A stretch of DNA of 46,798 nt from Paenibacillus oleatilyticus (GTDB taxonomy: Bacteria > Bacillota > Bacilli > Paenibacillales > NBRC-103111), in contig NZ_JAHNZO010000047.1 in the NCBI RefSeq assembly GCF_018998565.1, forward strand, positions 1-46,798. The letters run 5' to 3'. Positions 1-9,590 of this stretch are shown piece by piece (the first letter of the stretch is position 1; every line of letters starts with the position of its first letter). The translations under genes were made by a program, and so were the position numbers. A model generated the notes under the pieces. The model made no database searches and was not told where the DNA came from. It was given only the letters and a program-made list of their open reading frames with translations.

Positions 1-3000
1 GCCTTGCGCTCCGCCCTGCCCGGCGAGGGCCCGGACGCTTGATCCGCCGTCGGGGAGGCCGCCGCCGCGTACCGGCTTTGCGTCTCGCGCGCAGCCGCCG
101 CCGAAGCTGTGCCTCGGGGCGTGAAGCCGGAAGCGCGCCGCTGACCGCTTCGCGAGGAGCCTGCCGGGAGCGGAGCCGGCTTGACGGCCTTCTGCTCCAG
201 ATGCGGATCGTCCAGCGCAATAAGCTGATCGGCCAGCAGCTTGTAGTCTTCGTCCCCGAGCTGAAGCTTGGCGACGACCAGCACCGGCTTGCCCTTCTGC
301 ACCAGTGGGGCGTACTTTTTCCATGTTTCCGGAAACAGCACGACCTCCGCCTTGCCGACACGGTCCTCCAGCTCCATGAACGCCATCGGCTGGCCTTTTT
401 TCGTGACAATCGTCTTGTTCGAGATGACCAGACCGGCAACCATGACGTCGCTGCCGTCCGGGTACTCCTGAAGCCGGGACAGCAGGTCCGTCTCCAGCTT
501 CTGCAGCACCGCATCGAAGTCGTCGAGCGGGCTGCCGGAAATGTACAGGCCGAGCAGCTCCCGCTCCAGCTCCAGCTTTTGCGTCAGTGTGAACGGAGGG
601 ATCTCGGGGTACTCGACCTCCCAGCTGACCTCCTCCGTGAAGCCGTCGAGCACAAGCTGCAGATCTTCGCGGTCCTTGCGCCACTTGACCGCCGCATCGA
701 CGGCGTCTTCCAGCATCGCAAGCTGCTGGGACCGGTGGCCCGGCAGCGAATCGAGCGCTCCGCCTTGAATCAGCGACTCCATCACGCGCTTGTTGCAGAC
801 GCGCAGATCAACGCGCCTGCAAAAGTCGATCAAGCTGGCATAGGCGCCCGTACGTCGCTCCGCGATGATCGATTCGATCGCGTGCGTCCCGACGTTCTTG
901 ATCGCCGCGAGGCCGAAGCGAATCGCGCCGCCGCTCTCCGCCGCAACCGGCGTAAACAGAAAGCCGCTTTCGTTCACGTCGGGCGGAAGCACGGCGATGC
1001 CCATGCGGCGGCATTCGTCGGCGTATTCCGCGATTTTATGATGGCTGCCCGTCACAGCGGTCAGCATCGACGCCATGAACGGCACGGGGTAATGCGCCTT
1101 CAAATACGCCGTCTGGAACGCGAGCACGCCGTAAGCCGTCGCATGCGCCCGCGGATAACCATAGTCGGCGAAGCGCACGATCATGTCGTATACCCGGTTC
1201 GCCTCGGCTTCGCTGTAGCCCTGGCTGAGGCTCCCTTTCACGAAGTGGTCGCGCTCCTTGTCCAGCACTTCCCGCTTCTTCTTGCTGACCGCCCGGCGCA
1301 GCAAATCCGCTTCGCCGAGGCTGAATCCGGCCATCTTCGAAGCGATCTGCATAATCTGCTCCTGATAAATGATGATCCCGCACGTGTCCCGAAGAATCGG
1401 CTCCAGCGCTTCATGCGGGTATTCCACCGGCTGGTGCCCGTGCTTGCAGGCGATATATTTCGGGATGAATTCCATCGGGCCCGGCCGGTAGAGCGCGAGC
1501 ACCGAGATGATGTCCTCGAAATTCGACGGCCGCAGCTCCTTCAGCACGCGGCGCATCCCGGCCGACTCCAGCTGGAAAATGCCCGTCGTATCGCCCCGGC
1601 TGAGCAGTTCGTACGTCGCCGGATCATCGTCCGGCACCTTCGTCCAGTCGAACGGCGCTCCCGTCTGCTCGCAAATCCATTCCAGCGTGCGCTCGATGAT
1701 GGACAGCGTCCGCAGTCCGAGAAAATCCATCTTCAGCAGGCCGATCGCTTCCAGATGCTCCATCGTATACTGCGTCAGCGCCGTCTGCTCGGTTCCCTCC
1801 TGCAGCGGCACGTACTGCGTCAGCGGCTCGCGCGAAATGACGACGCCCGCGGCGTGGGTGGAAGCGTGGCGCGGCATCCCCTCCACCTTCATCGCCAGCT
1901 CCAGCAGCTCCGCCGTCTTCGGCTGCTTGGCGGCGAGCGCCTTCAGGTCGGGACTCGTGCGCAGCGCCTCCTCCAGCGTGATGCCAAGCTGATGCGGGAT
2001 CAGCTTGGCGGCGCGGTCCACCTCGCCGTAAGGCAGGTTCAGCACCCGGCCGACGTCGCGTACCGCCCCTTTGGCGGCCATCGTTCCGAAGGTGATAATC
2101 TGCGCCACCCGGTCCCGGCCGTACTTGCGCACGACATAGTCGATCACCTCGTCGCGCCGGAGGTCGCTGAAGTCGATATCGATATCGGGCATCGATACCC
2201 GCTCGGGGTTCAGGAACCGTTCGAACAGCAGGTTGTAGCGGATCGGGTCCACATCGGTGATGCGGAGCACGTAAGCGACGATGCTCCCCGCCGACGACCC
2301 CCGTCCGGGTCCGGTCGCGATCCCCTGCTCGTGCGCGAAGCGGATGAAGTCCCATACGATCAGAAAATAATCTGAATATCCCATCCGCTCGATGACGGAC
2401 AGCTCGTAATGCAGCCGTTCTTCCAATTTGTTCCGCCATTCGGCGTCGTTCCATTCCTCAGCCGCACCGTACCGCTGCTCAAGGCCCTGCCGGCAAAGCT
2501 GGGCAAGATACGTCCCGGCCGTCATGCCGTCCGGAATCGGGGCGAATTCCGGTAAAATCGACTGCCCGAAGTCGAGCTCGAGGTCGCACCGCCGAGCTAC
2601 CTCCAGCGTATTGGCGAGCGCTTCCGGCGCATGGGCGAACAGCTCTGCCATCTCGTCCGGGCTTTTCAAATAAAGCTGCGACGTATGAAACTTAAGCCGC
2701 CCTTCGTCCTCGATCGTTTTGCCCGTACCTATGCAAATAAGGATGTCCTGCACCGCATGGTCCGGCTCGCGAACGTAATGCACGTCGTTGGTCGCGACCA
2801 GCGGAATGCCGGTGTCGCGGGCAAGCCGGAGCATGTCCTGCATCACTTTCTTTTGCTCCGTCAGGCCGTGATCCTGCAGCTCCAGAAAGAAGTCGTCTCC
2901 GAAGATCGCCCGGTAGCGCAGCGCCGCCTCCTTCGCCTCGTCGTAACGCCCGTGCAGCAGGTGCTGCGACACCTCGCTGCCAAGGCACGAGCTGGTGCAG

Positions 3001-3398
3001 ATCAGCCCTTCCGCATAGCGCTCCAGATGCTCCGGATCGATTCGCGGCTTATAGTGATAGCCTTCCAAATGTCCGATGGAGCACAGCTTCATCAAATTTT
3101 GATAGCCGGTTTTATTTTTGGCGAGCAGAATCAGGTGATAGATCGGCTGCTCCTGACGGCTGCCTTTTTGCCGGATGGAGTCCGAAGTGAAATAAACCTC
3201 GCACCCGATAATCGGCTTGATCCCCCGCTGCTTGCACGCTTTATAAAAAGGAATGGCGCCGTACATCACCCCGTGATCCGTCAGCGCCAGCGCCTTCATG
3301 CCGAGCTCGGCCGCACGGCCGACCAAATCGTCGATGCGCGCGGCACCGTCGAGCAGACTGTATTCGCTGTGCACATGCAAATGTACGAAATCGCCCAT
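1..3398 (-). CDS. dnaE: DNA polymerase III subunit alpha, DnaE type (5' part; 3' end lies beyond the left edge)
   Basis: Catalytic subunit of a C-family replicative DNA polymerase; in Bacillus-type cells DnaE extends primers at the fork before PolC takes over. The protein begins MGDFVHLHVHSEYSLLDG, a PHP-domain metal motif. A nucleotide-binding TGPGRGSSAGS lies near residue 360 and the catalytic PDIDIDF aspartates near residue 405. A third acidic motif, KMDFLGLR, is near 555, and a helix-hairpin-helix (AIKNVGTHAIESI) and OB-fold follow after about 830 and 980. About 1,132 codons are open to the window edge, ending in an Ala/Pro/Arg-rich linker that looks like a disordered insert. The start at 3398 is preferred because GGGGAGG sits 8 nt upstream; an ATG at 3434 has no such site. 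It is divergent from ytrH, as in Bacillus relatives. The antisense strand carries long spurious open frames. Confidence 0.97.
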   Translation of the reverse strand, partial: MGDFVHLHVHSEYSLLDGAARIDDLVGRAAELGMKALALTDHGVMYGAIPFYKACKQRGIKPIIGCEVYFTSDSIRQKGSRQEQPIYHLILLAKNKTGYQNLMKLCSIGHLEGYHYKPRIDPEHLERYAEGLICTSSCLGSEVSQHLLHGRYDEAKEAALRYRAIFGDDFFLELQDHGLTEQKKVMQDMLRLARDTGIPLVATNDVHYVREPDHAVQDILICIGTGKTIEDEGRLKFHTSQLYLKSPDEMAELFAHAPEALANTLEVARRCDLELDFGQSILPEFAPIPDGMTAGTYLAQLCRQGLEQRYGAAEEWNDAEWRNKLEERLHYELSVIERMGYSDYFLIVWDFIRFAHEQGIATGPGRGSSAGSIVAYVLRITDVDPIRYNLLFERFLNPERVSMPDIDIDFSDLRRDEVIDYVVRKYGRDRVAQIITFGTMAAKGAVRDVGRVLNLPYGEVDRAAKLIPHQLGITLEEALRTSPDLKALAAKQPKTAELLELAMKVEGMPRHASTHAAGVVISREPLTQYVPLQEGTEQTALTQYTMEHLEAIGLLKMDFLGLRTLSIIERTLEWICEQTGAPFDWTKVPDDDPATYELLSRGDTTGIFQLESAGMRRVLKELRPSNFEDIISVLALYRPGPMEFIPKYIACKHGHQPVEYPHEALEPILRDTCGIIIYQEQIMQIASKMAGFSLGEADLLRRAVSKKKREVLDKERDHFVKGSLSQGYSEAEANRVYDMIVRFADYGYPRAHATAYGVLAFQTAYLKAHYPVPFMASMLTAVTGSHHKIAEYADECRRMGIAVLPPDVNESGFLFTPVAAESGGAIRFGLAAIKNVGTHAIESIIAERRTGAYASLIDFCRRVDLRVCNKRVMESLIQGGALDSLPGHRSQQLAMLEDAVDAAVKWRKDREDLQLVLDGFTEEVSWEVEYPEIPPFTLTQKLELERELLGLYISGSPLDDFDAVLQKLETDLLSRLQEYPDGSDVMVAGLVISNKTIVTKKGQPMAFMELEDRVGKAEVVLFPETWKKYAPLVQKGKPVLVVAKLQLGDEDYKLLADQLIALDDPHLEQKAVKPAPLPAGSSRSGQRRASGFTPRGTASAAAARETQSRYAAAASPTADQASGPSPGRAERK

Positions 3399-3540
3399 CC
3401 GGGCCGCCTCCCCGCGTTTGAAATATTTATCCATAGTTTAGCATAATGCGAACAAGTGTGCCATATATTTAGTAAGGCGAAGTCGGCCAAGCCCCGAACG
3501 GCTGGGAACGGCTCAACAGGTCCGGAAAGGATGAGGAACG

Positions 3541-3873
3541 ATGTCTCCATTTGTATCCAGATGCTTTCTTGATTTTTTCGTGGCGTTCGGAGTCGTGCTC
3601 GGGGGGACGATGCTGGCCGGCATCAGCGCCGTATTGACGCTCGAACCGCCGGTGTACCGGATGACGAGCGTCGCGGAGCAAATCAAAGTTTGGGCGATCG
3701 TCGCCGCCATCGGCGGGACGATCGATCCGATCCGCGCAATTGAGACGCATTTTATCGAGGGACACATCTCCCCGGCGATCAAACAAATCTTGTACATCGT
3801 CTGCGCCTTCGTCGGCGCGCATATGGGCTCGACCCTGATCCAGTGGATCTGCAAAGGAGGTAGCGAAGGGTGA
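3541..3873 (+). CDS. ytrH: Sporulation membrane protein YtrH
   Basis: 110-residue hydrophobic protein with about three membrane segments (residues 9-33, 48-60 and 80-102). The match to YtrH of Bacillus is by overall sequence character and by position between dnaE and ytrI. In B. subtilis ytrH and ytrI are sigma-E-dependent sporulation genes needed for normal spore properties; the biochemical role is unknown. A GGATGAGG site precedes the ATG. The stop overlaps the next start as GTGA, so ytrH and ytrI should be translationally coupled. Confidence 0.88.
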   Translation: MSPFVSRCFLDFFVAFGVVLGGTMLAGISAVLTLEPPVYRMTSVAEQIKVWAIVAAIGGTIDPIRAIETHFIEGHISPAIKQILYIVCAFVGAHMGSTLIQWICKGGSEG

Positions 3874-4397
3874 AGGCGCCCGCTTCCGGTTCGTCCGGCG
3901 GTTTTTTGCGTGCGGCGGGCCTTCTTATGGCCGGAATGGTCATCGGCGCCGCCCTGTTTCTGAGCGTGTACAATCAACGCTTGAATATGATGATCGAGCA
4001 GAACCGGGAGCTTCTCGCCGCCAAGGTGGATCTGGAGGTCAAGATCGCCGATTTGACCAAAACGAAAAATCAGCAGACGACGATCAATCTCCTGAACATT
4101 TATATTGAGCCCGGTGAGCACACGACGCTCGACAAGGTGACGGAAAGCGAGCTGAAACGCCGCATTCACAGCGATTTGAAAAAAATCGTCGTCGGCCGCA
4201 AAATATCAGATTTTGCCGCCATGCCCGACGTGTACGAGCAAATTTTGACGGAGAAGCCCTACGTCGGCGTGCTGGATAAGGATTATATCGTACAGGCCGT
4301 CAAATGGATCGTGCTGACGCAAACGGAGCTCAAGGTATGGGTCACGGTCAAAGAGTGGAAGCGCATCCCGCTCTCGTATTCTCCCGCTGCCGGTTGA
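3870..4397 (+). CDS. ytrI: Sporulation membrane protein YtrI
   Basis: 175-residue protein with one N-terminal membrane helix (residues 11-31, rich in Ala, Gly, Leu and Met) and then a charged heptad-like stretch (NRELLAAKVDLEVKIADLTK) likely to be a coiled coil. The rest appears soluble. This topology and the position directly after ytrH fit YtrI, a mother-cell sporulation protein whose role is not known. The start is GTG with AAAGGAGG 8 nt upstream, and it overlaps the ytrH stop by 4 bp. In Bacillus genomes nrnA (ytqI) often sits nearby; here no such gene separates ytrI from ytpI. Confidence 0.87.
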   Translation: MKAPASGSSGGFLRAAGLLMAGMVIGAALFLSVYNQRLNMMIEQNRELLAAKVDLEVKIADLTKTKNQQTTINLLNIYIEPGEHTTLDKVTESELKRRIHSDLKKIVVGRKISDFAAMPDVYEQILTEKPYVGVLDKDYIVQAVKWIVLTQTELKVWVTVKEWKRIPLSYSPAAG

Positions 4398-4459
4398 TTT
4401 CCCGGGCGGAAATCGCTAAAGTGGAAGCAGAACCCGTACATAAGGATGTGCCGCTCAAG

Positions 4460-4747
4460 ATGCAAACCATTCAATGGACGCTCAGCGTGCTGATCGTCAT
4501 CTTCCTCGTATTGTCTTTATATTTCAGCGTGCGTTACCGCCGGGAAGCGGAACCGAAGCAGCGCGGCCTGTACTCGGCCCGGATGAACATCTGCATGGGA
4601 CTTATGCTTGTCGTCATCGCCGTATCCCAACTGTTCTTTTTCGAAGATTCCGCAACCCGGCGCATCTTCGGAACCGTCTGCCTGCTGCTCGGCTTGTTCA
4701 ATCTGTTTGCGGGCATCCGCAATCACAATCTGTTCAGCCGGAAATAA
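4460..4747 (+). CDS. ytpI: YtpI-like small membrane protein
   Basis: 95-residue protein with three predicted membrane segments (residues 5-23, 41-57 and 66-84) and basic loops, matching YtpI in size and in its place next to ytoI. The function is unknown. The start at 4460 is chosen because AAGGATGTG lies upstream and hydrophobic sequence begins right after MQTIQW; an upstream in-frame extension is rich in Ala and Arg and overlaps ytrI, so it is unlikely to be translated. The gene is convergent with ytoI. Confidence 0.85.
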   Translation: MQTIQWTLSVLIVIFLVLSLYFSVRYRREAEPKQRGLYSARMNICMGLMLVVIAVSQLFFFEDSATRRIFGTVCLLLGLFNLFAGIRNHNLFSRK

Positions 4748-4843
4748 ACCGGACGCCCGCAAAGCCCGTGAAACCCATGAAGCCGATTCAACTCAGCCGT
4801 GTTTTCGCGGGCCCGAACGGCTTCGCAGCCGCTCTCTCCCCCT

Positions 4844-6190
4844 CTAAGGCTCGAATACTTGCGCCGTCAGCATCGCCTTGGCCACCAAGACCCCGTCGAG
4901 ATGCATCTCGACATCGATTTTTCCGAATTTGCGGCTCACCTCGATGATGCGAGGCCGAATTTCCACCGCGCTGTCAATCTGCACCGGCTTGATAAAATAC
5001 GAAGCCATGTTGTCAAGCACCAGATCGCCCTTCTTGACATCCTGCACCGCGTGATAAGCAGCCTGTGTCATCAGCACCGTCAGCACGCCTTCGGAGACGG
5101 TGCCGAGCCGGTTCGTCATCTGCGGGGTAATCGTTCCGCGAAAAACGGTATGCCCGTCCCCATCCTTCTCCTCACAGAAGCCCGACCAGATCAAATCCTC
5201 GAACGTCTCCCCGTGCTGCGGCTGGCGCTGAATATGCTGCATCGCCTTCAACACGTCCTTGCGGCTGATGACGCCGGTCAGCTTGCGGCTCATGTCGATG
5301 ATCGGCAGCAGCTCGATGCCCTCCCAGACCATCAGATGGGCCGCCGCGGCTACCGACGTGTTTGCGCTTGCCGTCACCGGTCCCCGGGTCATCCGCTTGT
5401 CGATCGTCTGATCCGGCTCGGCGCCGATCAAATCCTTCGACGTAATCATGCCGATGACGCGGTTCCACTCGTCCACCACCGGAAAACGGCTGTGTCCGGT
5501 TTCCTCGTGCAGCCGCTGCCAGTCTTTCAGCGTATGGTGTGCCTTCAGCGCGTATACCTGCATCGATTGGGGGACGATGTCCTCGATCAGCAAAATTTTC
5601 TTCTTGATCAGCCGGTCGTAAATCGCCCGGTTGATCAAGGATGCGACCGTAAACGTATCGTAGCTGCTGGAAATGATAGGAAGCTCCAGCCGGTCGGCAA
5701 GCTCCTTAACTTCCTCGCTCGTCCCGAAGCCGCCCGTAATCAGCACGCCCGCCCCTTGCTCCAACGCGCCCAGATGCGCCGTGCTTCGGTTTCCGACGAT
5801 CAGCAGGCTGCCCGGATCGATATAGCGCATCATCGCATCCTGCTCCATCGCGCCGATGACGAACTTGTTCAAGGTCTTGTCCAGGCCCGCCATGCCGCCG
5901 AGCACTTCGCCGTCGACCATATTCACGACTTCCGCGAACGTCAGCTTATCCATTTGGTCGCGCAGCTTTTTCTCGACGCGGACCGTGCCTACCCGCTCCT
6001 TCGTCGCCACAAGTCCGATCGCATCCGCCTCCTTGATCGCGCGGTAAGCCGTCCCTTCGCTGACCCCCAGCATCTCGGCGATTTTGCGGACGGAGATTTT
6101 GCTGCCGATTTTCAAGCTCTCGATATATTTCAAAATTTGTTCGTGCTTCGTTGCGGCTTCCTGCACGTTGGTCGTTTCGGTTTCACTCAT
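4844..6190 (-). CDS. ytoI: YtoI-type regulator: HTH, DRTGG, tandem CBS and hotdog domains
   Basis: 448-residue multidomain protein. Residues 10-70 form a winged helix (KISVRKIAEMLGVSEGTAYRAIKEA), 75-185 a DRTGG domain (GALEQGAGVLITGGF), and about 195-310 two CBS repeats (HSRFPVVDEWNRVIGMITSKD and a second ending LTGVISRKD). The remainder is a thioesterase-like hotdog fold. CBS pairs usually bind adenine nucleotides, so the protein is likely a ligand-responsive regulator, but neither its ligand nor its targets are known. ATG at 6190 has GGTGAG just upstream; an in-frame TTG at 6202 is the alternative start. The gene lies beside ytpI as in B. subtilis. Confidence 0.9.
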   Translation of the reverse strand: MSETETTNVQEAATKHEQILKYIESLKIGSKISVRKIAEMLGVSEGTAYRAIKEADAIGLVATKERVGTVRVEKKLRDQMDKLTFAEVVNMVDGEVLGGMAGLDKTLNKFVIGAMEQDAMMRYIDPGSLLIVGNRSTAHLGALEQGAGVLITGGFGTSEEVKELADRLELPIISSSYDTFTVASLINRAIYDRLIKKKILLIEDIVPQSMQVYALKAHHTLKDWQRLHEETGHSRFPVVDEWNRVIGMITSKDLIGAEPDQTIDKRMTRGPVTASANTSVAAAAHLMVWEGIELLPIIDMSRKLTGVISRKDVLKAMQHIQRQPQHGETFEDLIWSGFCEEKDGDGHTVFRGTITPQMTNRLGTVSEGVLTVLMTQAAYHAVQDVKKGDLVLDNMASYFIKPVQIDSAVEIRPRIIEVSRKFGKIDVEMHLDGVLVAKAMLTAQVFEP

Positions 6191-6276
6191 CTGTCTCACC
6201 AATCCATTCTATTTCTGTATCACTCTGTACTATATCTTATCATTTTTTTAGCACGAAAAAAACTGTGCTCAGGCAT

Positions 6277-6322
6277 AAAAAAAGTCCGTTTCCCACCACA
6301 CAAGGGTGAAAACGGACTTTTT
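6277..6322 (-). terminator. Rho-independent terminator, possibly bidirectional
   Basis: AAAAAGTCCGTTT pairs with AAACGGACTTTTT around an 18-nt loop. On the minus strand it closes the small membrane gene at 6325 just before ytoI begins. Both sides carry a T run, so it could work in either direction. Confidence 0.75.
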
Positions 6323-6324
6323 CG

Positions 6325-6606
6325 CTATTTTTTGATCTGCAACAGGCTGCGCCTGCCCTGCAGCGATTGCTCCAGCCGCCATTTTTTCATTCGTTTGATC
6401 TTGAGCAGCTCCCGCTTCGTTTCCTCCTCCACGCCAAGCAGCTCGTGCAGATGCGCGGCAATGACGAGCAGCGCAAAGGCGATCCATCCTGCACCGAATA
6501 CGGCAGCGAGCGTCCAGCCCCCGCCGAAATCGAGCCTCGGTACGGCGTAAAGCATCATGCCCAGCGCCAGGGCCAACCCCATGATATTTCGGGTCCCCTT
6601 CAACAT
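6325..6606 (-). CDS. Small two-helix membrane protein of unknown function
   Basis: 93 residues starting MLKGTRNIMG. Two hydrophobic segments (about residues 8-26 and 32-55) are followed by a charged amphipathic tail (EEETKRELLKIKRMKKWRLEQ) that probably lies in the cytoplasm. I do not recognise a family. The start at 6606 is supported by GGGGAGG 6 nt upstream; a longer reading from 6660 lacks such a site. A strong hairpin terminator follows the stop, so this is probably its own transcription unit upstream of ytoI. Confidence 0.6.
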   Translation of the reverse strand: MLKGTRNIMGLALALGMMLYAVPRLDFGGGWTLAAVFGAGWIAFALLVIAAHLHELLGVEEETKRELLKIKRMKKWRLEQSLQGRRSLLQIKK

Positions 6607-6689
6607 TCCAGCCTCCCCTCGTACAACTTGTACGATACATTGTATGAGAGGTCCGGCCAAAATATCACCTTATCGGCTCCTTAACTTCG

Positions 6690-7829
6690 CTAAGCGCTCC
6701 CTGCGGGGCTAGGCTTCGGCTTCTTGCGCCGGAACGGCCGCATGGCTTGCCCGTACAGGAACGTAGCGATCCACGGAATCGTCAGGCTAAGCGCGAACGC
6801 CCCAAATACATAGGCATGATAAGCCGACATGGCGCCGCTGTACGGGAGGAGATGCGTTTTGTAATAGGTCAGCACCGCCGGATGCGCCAAATAAATGCCG
6901 AACGAGGCGGCTCCGAGCGCCATGAGCACGCGCGCCGCCGCTTTTGCCCGCTCCAGTAGCAGTTGGCCTAACCGGATAAAGCTCATGGCGGCAAAGGCTG
7001 CATATGCGAAAAACAAGAGCTGATACCACTGGTGGGACAGAACGATGTTCAGCCGCAACTCCATCTGGAACAGGCCCATGAAGCTGAAGCCCAACACCGC
7101 CGTCAGCGGCAGCACCCAGACGAAGTGCTTGCGAATCCAGGCCGAGAACGCTTCGTAATGGAGACCGATCCACCCGCCCAACGTAAACATGCTGAAATAG
7201 TTGATGCAGAGCGAAGGCATGTGGCCGAACGGCTCCACCCAGTTATGGTACGCATAAAACCCGGCCTGAATCAGCAGACCGATCCAGATCAAGCCGCTGC
7301 GGAACCAGCGAAATGCCCGGCACAGCCACATCAGCAGCGGGAACAGTAAATAAAACTGGACGATGATGACCATAAAGTACAAGTGATACGAAGCATCCGC
7401 CCACGGCAGCAAATCCAAAAATTCGCCCGTGTTCCAATGCAGATTCGCCCGGTAATAAATCCACTGGTTGTACAAGTAATAAAAGAGCGACCATACCAGA
7501 TACGGGTACAGCACCTGCTTGACCCGCCTCAAATAAAACTGCAGCGCCTGCTTGCCGCCGAAGTCGTCCTGGTAGCGGTAAAACAGCACCAGACCGCTGA
7601 GCAGGATAAACACCGGCACAGCAAAATTGGCAAGCTTGTTGAGCGCCAGATACAACGCCTGGGAGCCGCTGCCCGGCGGCAGCTCGACCGTGGCGTCGGA
7701 CGTCGAGTGAATGAGCACGACCGCGAGAATGGCGACGGCCCGGACGATGTCCAGCTCCAGCAGCTTCGGTTTCGATTTTGCTTTCGTTTCTGTCACGTGC
7801 GATTCTTTTCCCTTCTTGCGTAAGTTCAT
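6690..7829 (-). CDS. Membrane acyltransferase, acyltransferase-3 family
   Basis: 379-residue integral membrane protein with about ten hydrophobic segments. The family signature is at the N-terminus: LELDIVRAVAILAVVLIHST, where the Arg and the His are the conserved catalytic-region residues. These enzymes move acyl groups (often acetyl) onto extracellular polysaccharides, peptidoglycan or lipids; the substrate here cannot be told. The C-terminal tail is basic (RRKKPKPSP). The first ATG at 7829 has a poor ribosome site; GTG at 7796 (VTETKAKSK) is a possible start. It is convergent with no partner and looks monocistronic. Confidence 0.88.
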   Translation of the reverse strand: MNLRKKGKESHVTETKAKSKPKLLELDIVRAVAILAVVLIHSTSDATVELPPGSGSQALYLALNKLANFAVPVFILLSGLVLFYRYQDDFGGKQALQFYLRRVKQVLYPYLVWSLFYYLYNQWIYYRANLHWNTGEFLDLLPWADASYHLYFMVIIVQFYLLFPLLMWLCRAFRWFRSGLIWIGLLIQAGFYAYHNWVEPFGHMPSLCINYFSMFTLGGWIGLHYEAFSAWIRKHFVWVLPLTAVLGFSFMGLFQMELRLNIVLSHQWYQLLFFAYAAFAAMSFIRLGQLLLERAKAAARVLMALGAASFGIYLAHPAVLTYYKTHLLPYSGAMSAYHAYVFGAFALSLTIPWIATFLYGQAMRPFRRKKPKPSPAGSA

Positions 7830-8007
7830 TGGCGTATGTACGCTTCAGCCATTGTAACATAACGCCCTCGCGGAATGCATCCGTTCGTTCAAATGATTAC
7901 CAGCAAGCATTTCGCTTACATTCACTTATTATCGCTTGCATCATTTAAGCATTTCCACTTATAATGCGGTTAAAGCCATTGTCATCCTGCATCGGAAGGA
8001 GCCTGAC

Positions 8008-8781
8008 ATGTATCAGGAGGAACGCTTAATCGCCATTTTACAGCACATGCAAACGCATCAGCGCATTTCCGTGGAGGAGATCTGCGAGCTGTTTCAGGTT
8101 TCCCGGGATACGGCCCGCCGGGATATCGTCAAGCTGGAGGAGCAGGGAAAAATATTGCGCACGCGCGGGGGAGCGATCTGGCCTTCGCTGAATAAAGACA
8201 TCTCGGGCTACCGCGACCGGCTGCAAGCGGAATCCGACGTGAAACGGGCCATCGGCCGGGTCGCCGCTTCGCTGATCCACAGCGGCGACTATTTGTTCAT
8301 GGACGCTTCTACGACGGTGCTTCATGCGGCGGAGCAGCTTCGAACCGACGGCCACGTCATCGTGACCAACTCGATCGACATTGCCGGTCTCCTGTCCCCC
8401 AAGCAAGGCAGCACCGTGCATTTGCTAGGCGGAGTCGTTCACCCGCACCACCGTTTTATTTCCGGCGCAAGAACGCTTGAAATGCTTCGCGACTATCAGG
8501 CCGACAAGCTCATCCTCGGCACCAGCGGGCTGACGCCGGACGGGCTGACCAACCCCTTCGAGGAGGAAGGCTATGTCATCAAGGAGATGATTCGCCGCGC
8601 CGATCAGGTAATCGTGCTGGCGGATCATACGAAGTTCGGTCTCCGCCAGTTTTACCGGGTAGCGGGACTGGATTGCATCGACATTGTCATTACGGACCGG
8701 CCGCCTACGGAGCCGATGAGCGAAGCGCTGCGCCGGCACCATATCGAAATTCTTATCGCCGAAGGGGAGAACGAACGATGA
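8008..8781 (+). CDS. DeoR/GlpR-family transcriptional regulator
   Basis: 257 residues. The N-terminal winged helix is clear (ISVEEICELFQVSRDTARRDI, residues about 18-38, then the wing LRTRGGAIW). The C-terminal sensor domain has the sugar-phosphate-isomerase-like motifs of the family, including DYLFMDASTTVLHAAEQL and KLILGTSGLTPDG. DeoR members respond to phosphorylated sugars or nucleosides. The start at 8008 has GGAAGGAG 7 nt upstream; an earlier in-frame ATG near 7936 lacks one. The stop overlaps the start of the HAD phosphatase gene as ATGA, so regulator and phosphatase are co-translated and may act on the same sugar phosphate. Confidence 0.9.
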   Translation: MYQEERLIAILQHMQTHQRISVEEICELFQVSRDTARRDIVKLEEQGKILRTRGGAIWPSLNKDISGYRDRLQAESDVKRAIGRVAASLIHSGDYLFMDASTTVLHAAEQLRTDGHVIVTNSIDIAGLLSPKQGSTVHLLGGVVHPHHRFISGARTLEMLRDYQADKLILGTSGLTPDGLTNPFEEEGYVIKEMIRRADQVIVLADHTKFGLRQFYRVAGLDCIDIVITDRPPTEPMSEALRRHHIEILIAEGENER

Positions 8782-9590
8782 TTAGATTGATTGTCAGCGA
8801 TTTGGACGGCACGCTGCTGCTTGGGCACCGGACAATCCGTCCCGAGGACCGGCAGGCGCTGCACGACGCGATCGGACGCGGGGTTGATGTCGCTTTCGCT
8901 TCCGGACGCATGCGTCCGGAAATTGTGAAGGTGATGGAATCGGTCGGAATCACCGCCCACTGCATCTCGCAAAATGGCGCATACGTGCACGCAGCCGACG
9001 GAGAGCCGATCCGCCACCACGCGTTCGAGCGCGAATTGATCGTCGAGCTCTCGCAAGCGGCGACAGGCCTGCCTTTTCTGACGCTGCTCGCCGGACCCGA
9101 CCGCTATATGACGGAACGGTGGAGCGAGCATGCGCAGCGGCTCGCCCCGCGGCTGATGGCTCCTTTCGAGGCAGTGGAGGACCTCCGGGGGCGGCTCGGA
9201 CGCGACCTCGTCTGCGGCAAAATTTCGTTCATGGGCGATGTCGGCCGGCTCCGCGAATTTCAGCAAACGCTGCTGGCGCAATACGGCGAAGCAATCGACG
9301 CGTATATTTCGGATATCGATTGTTTGGACGTCATGCCCAAGGGAAGCTCCAAAGGAAGCGGCCTGCTTGCCCTCCTGGAAAAGCTGAACATCCGCCCGGA
9401 AGAAACGGCCTGCTTCGGCGACGCCTTCAACGATTTGTCCATGTTTGCGGTAACGCCGCACAGCTTCGCCATGGCTTCGAGCCATCCGGACGTGCAAGCC
9501 CGCGCTTTTCGCACCGTGCCGTATATTTCCGAAGCGGTGCGGTGGATCGACGGCTACAACGCCGGAACGGTTGCCGCCGGCAACCGCTAA
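8778..9590 (+). CDS. HAD-superfamily phosphatase, Cof type
   Basis: 270-residue haloacid-dehalogenase phosphatase. Motif I is LIVSDLDGTLL (residues 4-14; catalytic Asp pair). Motif III is a Lys-Gly-Ser segment (PKGSSKGSGLLALLEKLNI), and motif IV is CFGDAFNDLSMF near residue 215. The large C2B-type cap of Cof enzymes lies between motifs I and III. Such enzymes hydrolyse sugar phosphates or cofactors such as FMN and PLP; the substrate is not predictable. It overlaps the DeoR gene by 4 bp. Its 3' end overlaps the convergent GerC gene by 4 bp, with no terminator in between. Confidence 0.9.
   Translation: MIRLIVSDLDGTLLLGHRTIRPEDRQALHDAIGRGVDVAFASGRMRPEIVKVMESVGITAHCISQNGAYVHAADGEPIRHHAFERELIVELSQAATGLPFLTLLAGPDRYMTERWSEHAQRLAPRLMAPFEAVEDLRGRLGRDLVCGKISFMGDVGRLREFQQTLLAQYGEAIDAYISDIDCLDVMPKGSSKGSGLLALLEKLNIRPEETACFGDAFNDLSMFAVTPHSFAMASSHPDVQARAFRTVPYISEAVRWIDGYNAGTVAAGNR

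Noticed and set aside
39..2375. Very long plus-strand open frame (778 codons)
   Set aside because: It is the antisense of dnaE, rich in Arg, Leu and Gln with no motif. It arises from GC-biased codon positions; the minus strand has all DnaE motifs.
4799..6550. Plus-strand open frame of 583 codons
   Set aside because: Antisense of ytoI, which has clear HTH, CBS and hotdog motifs on the minus strand.
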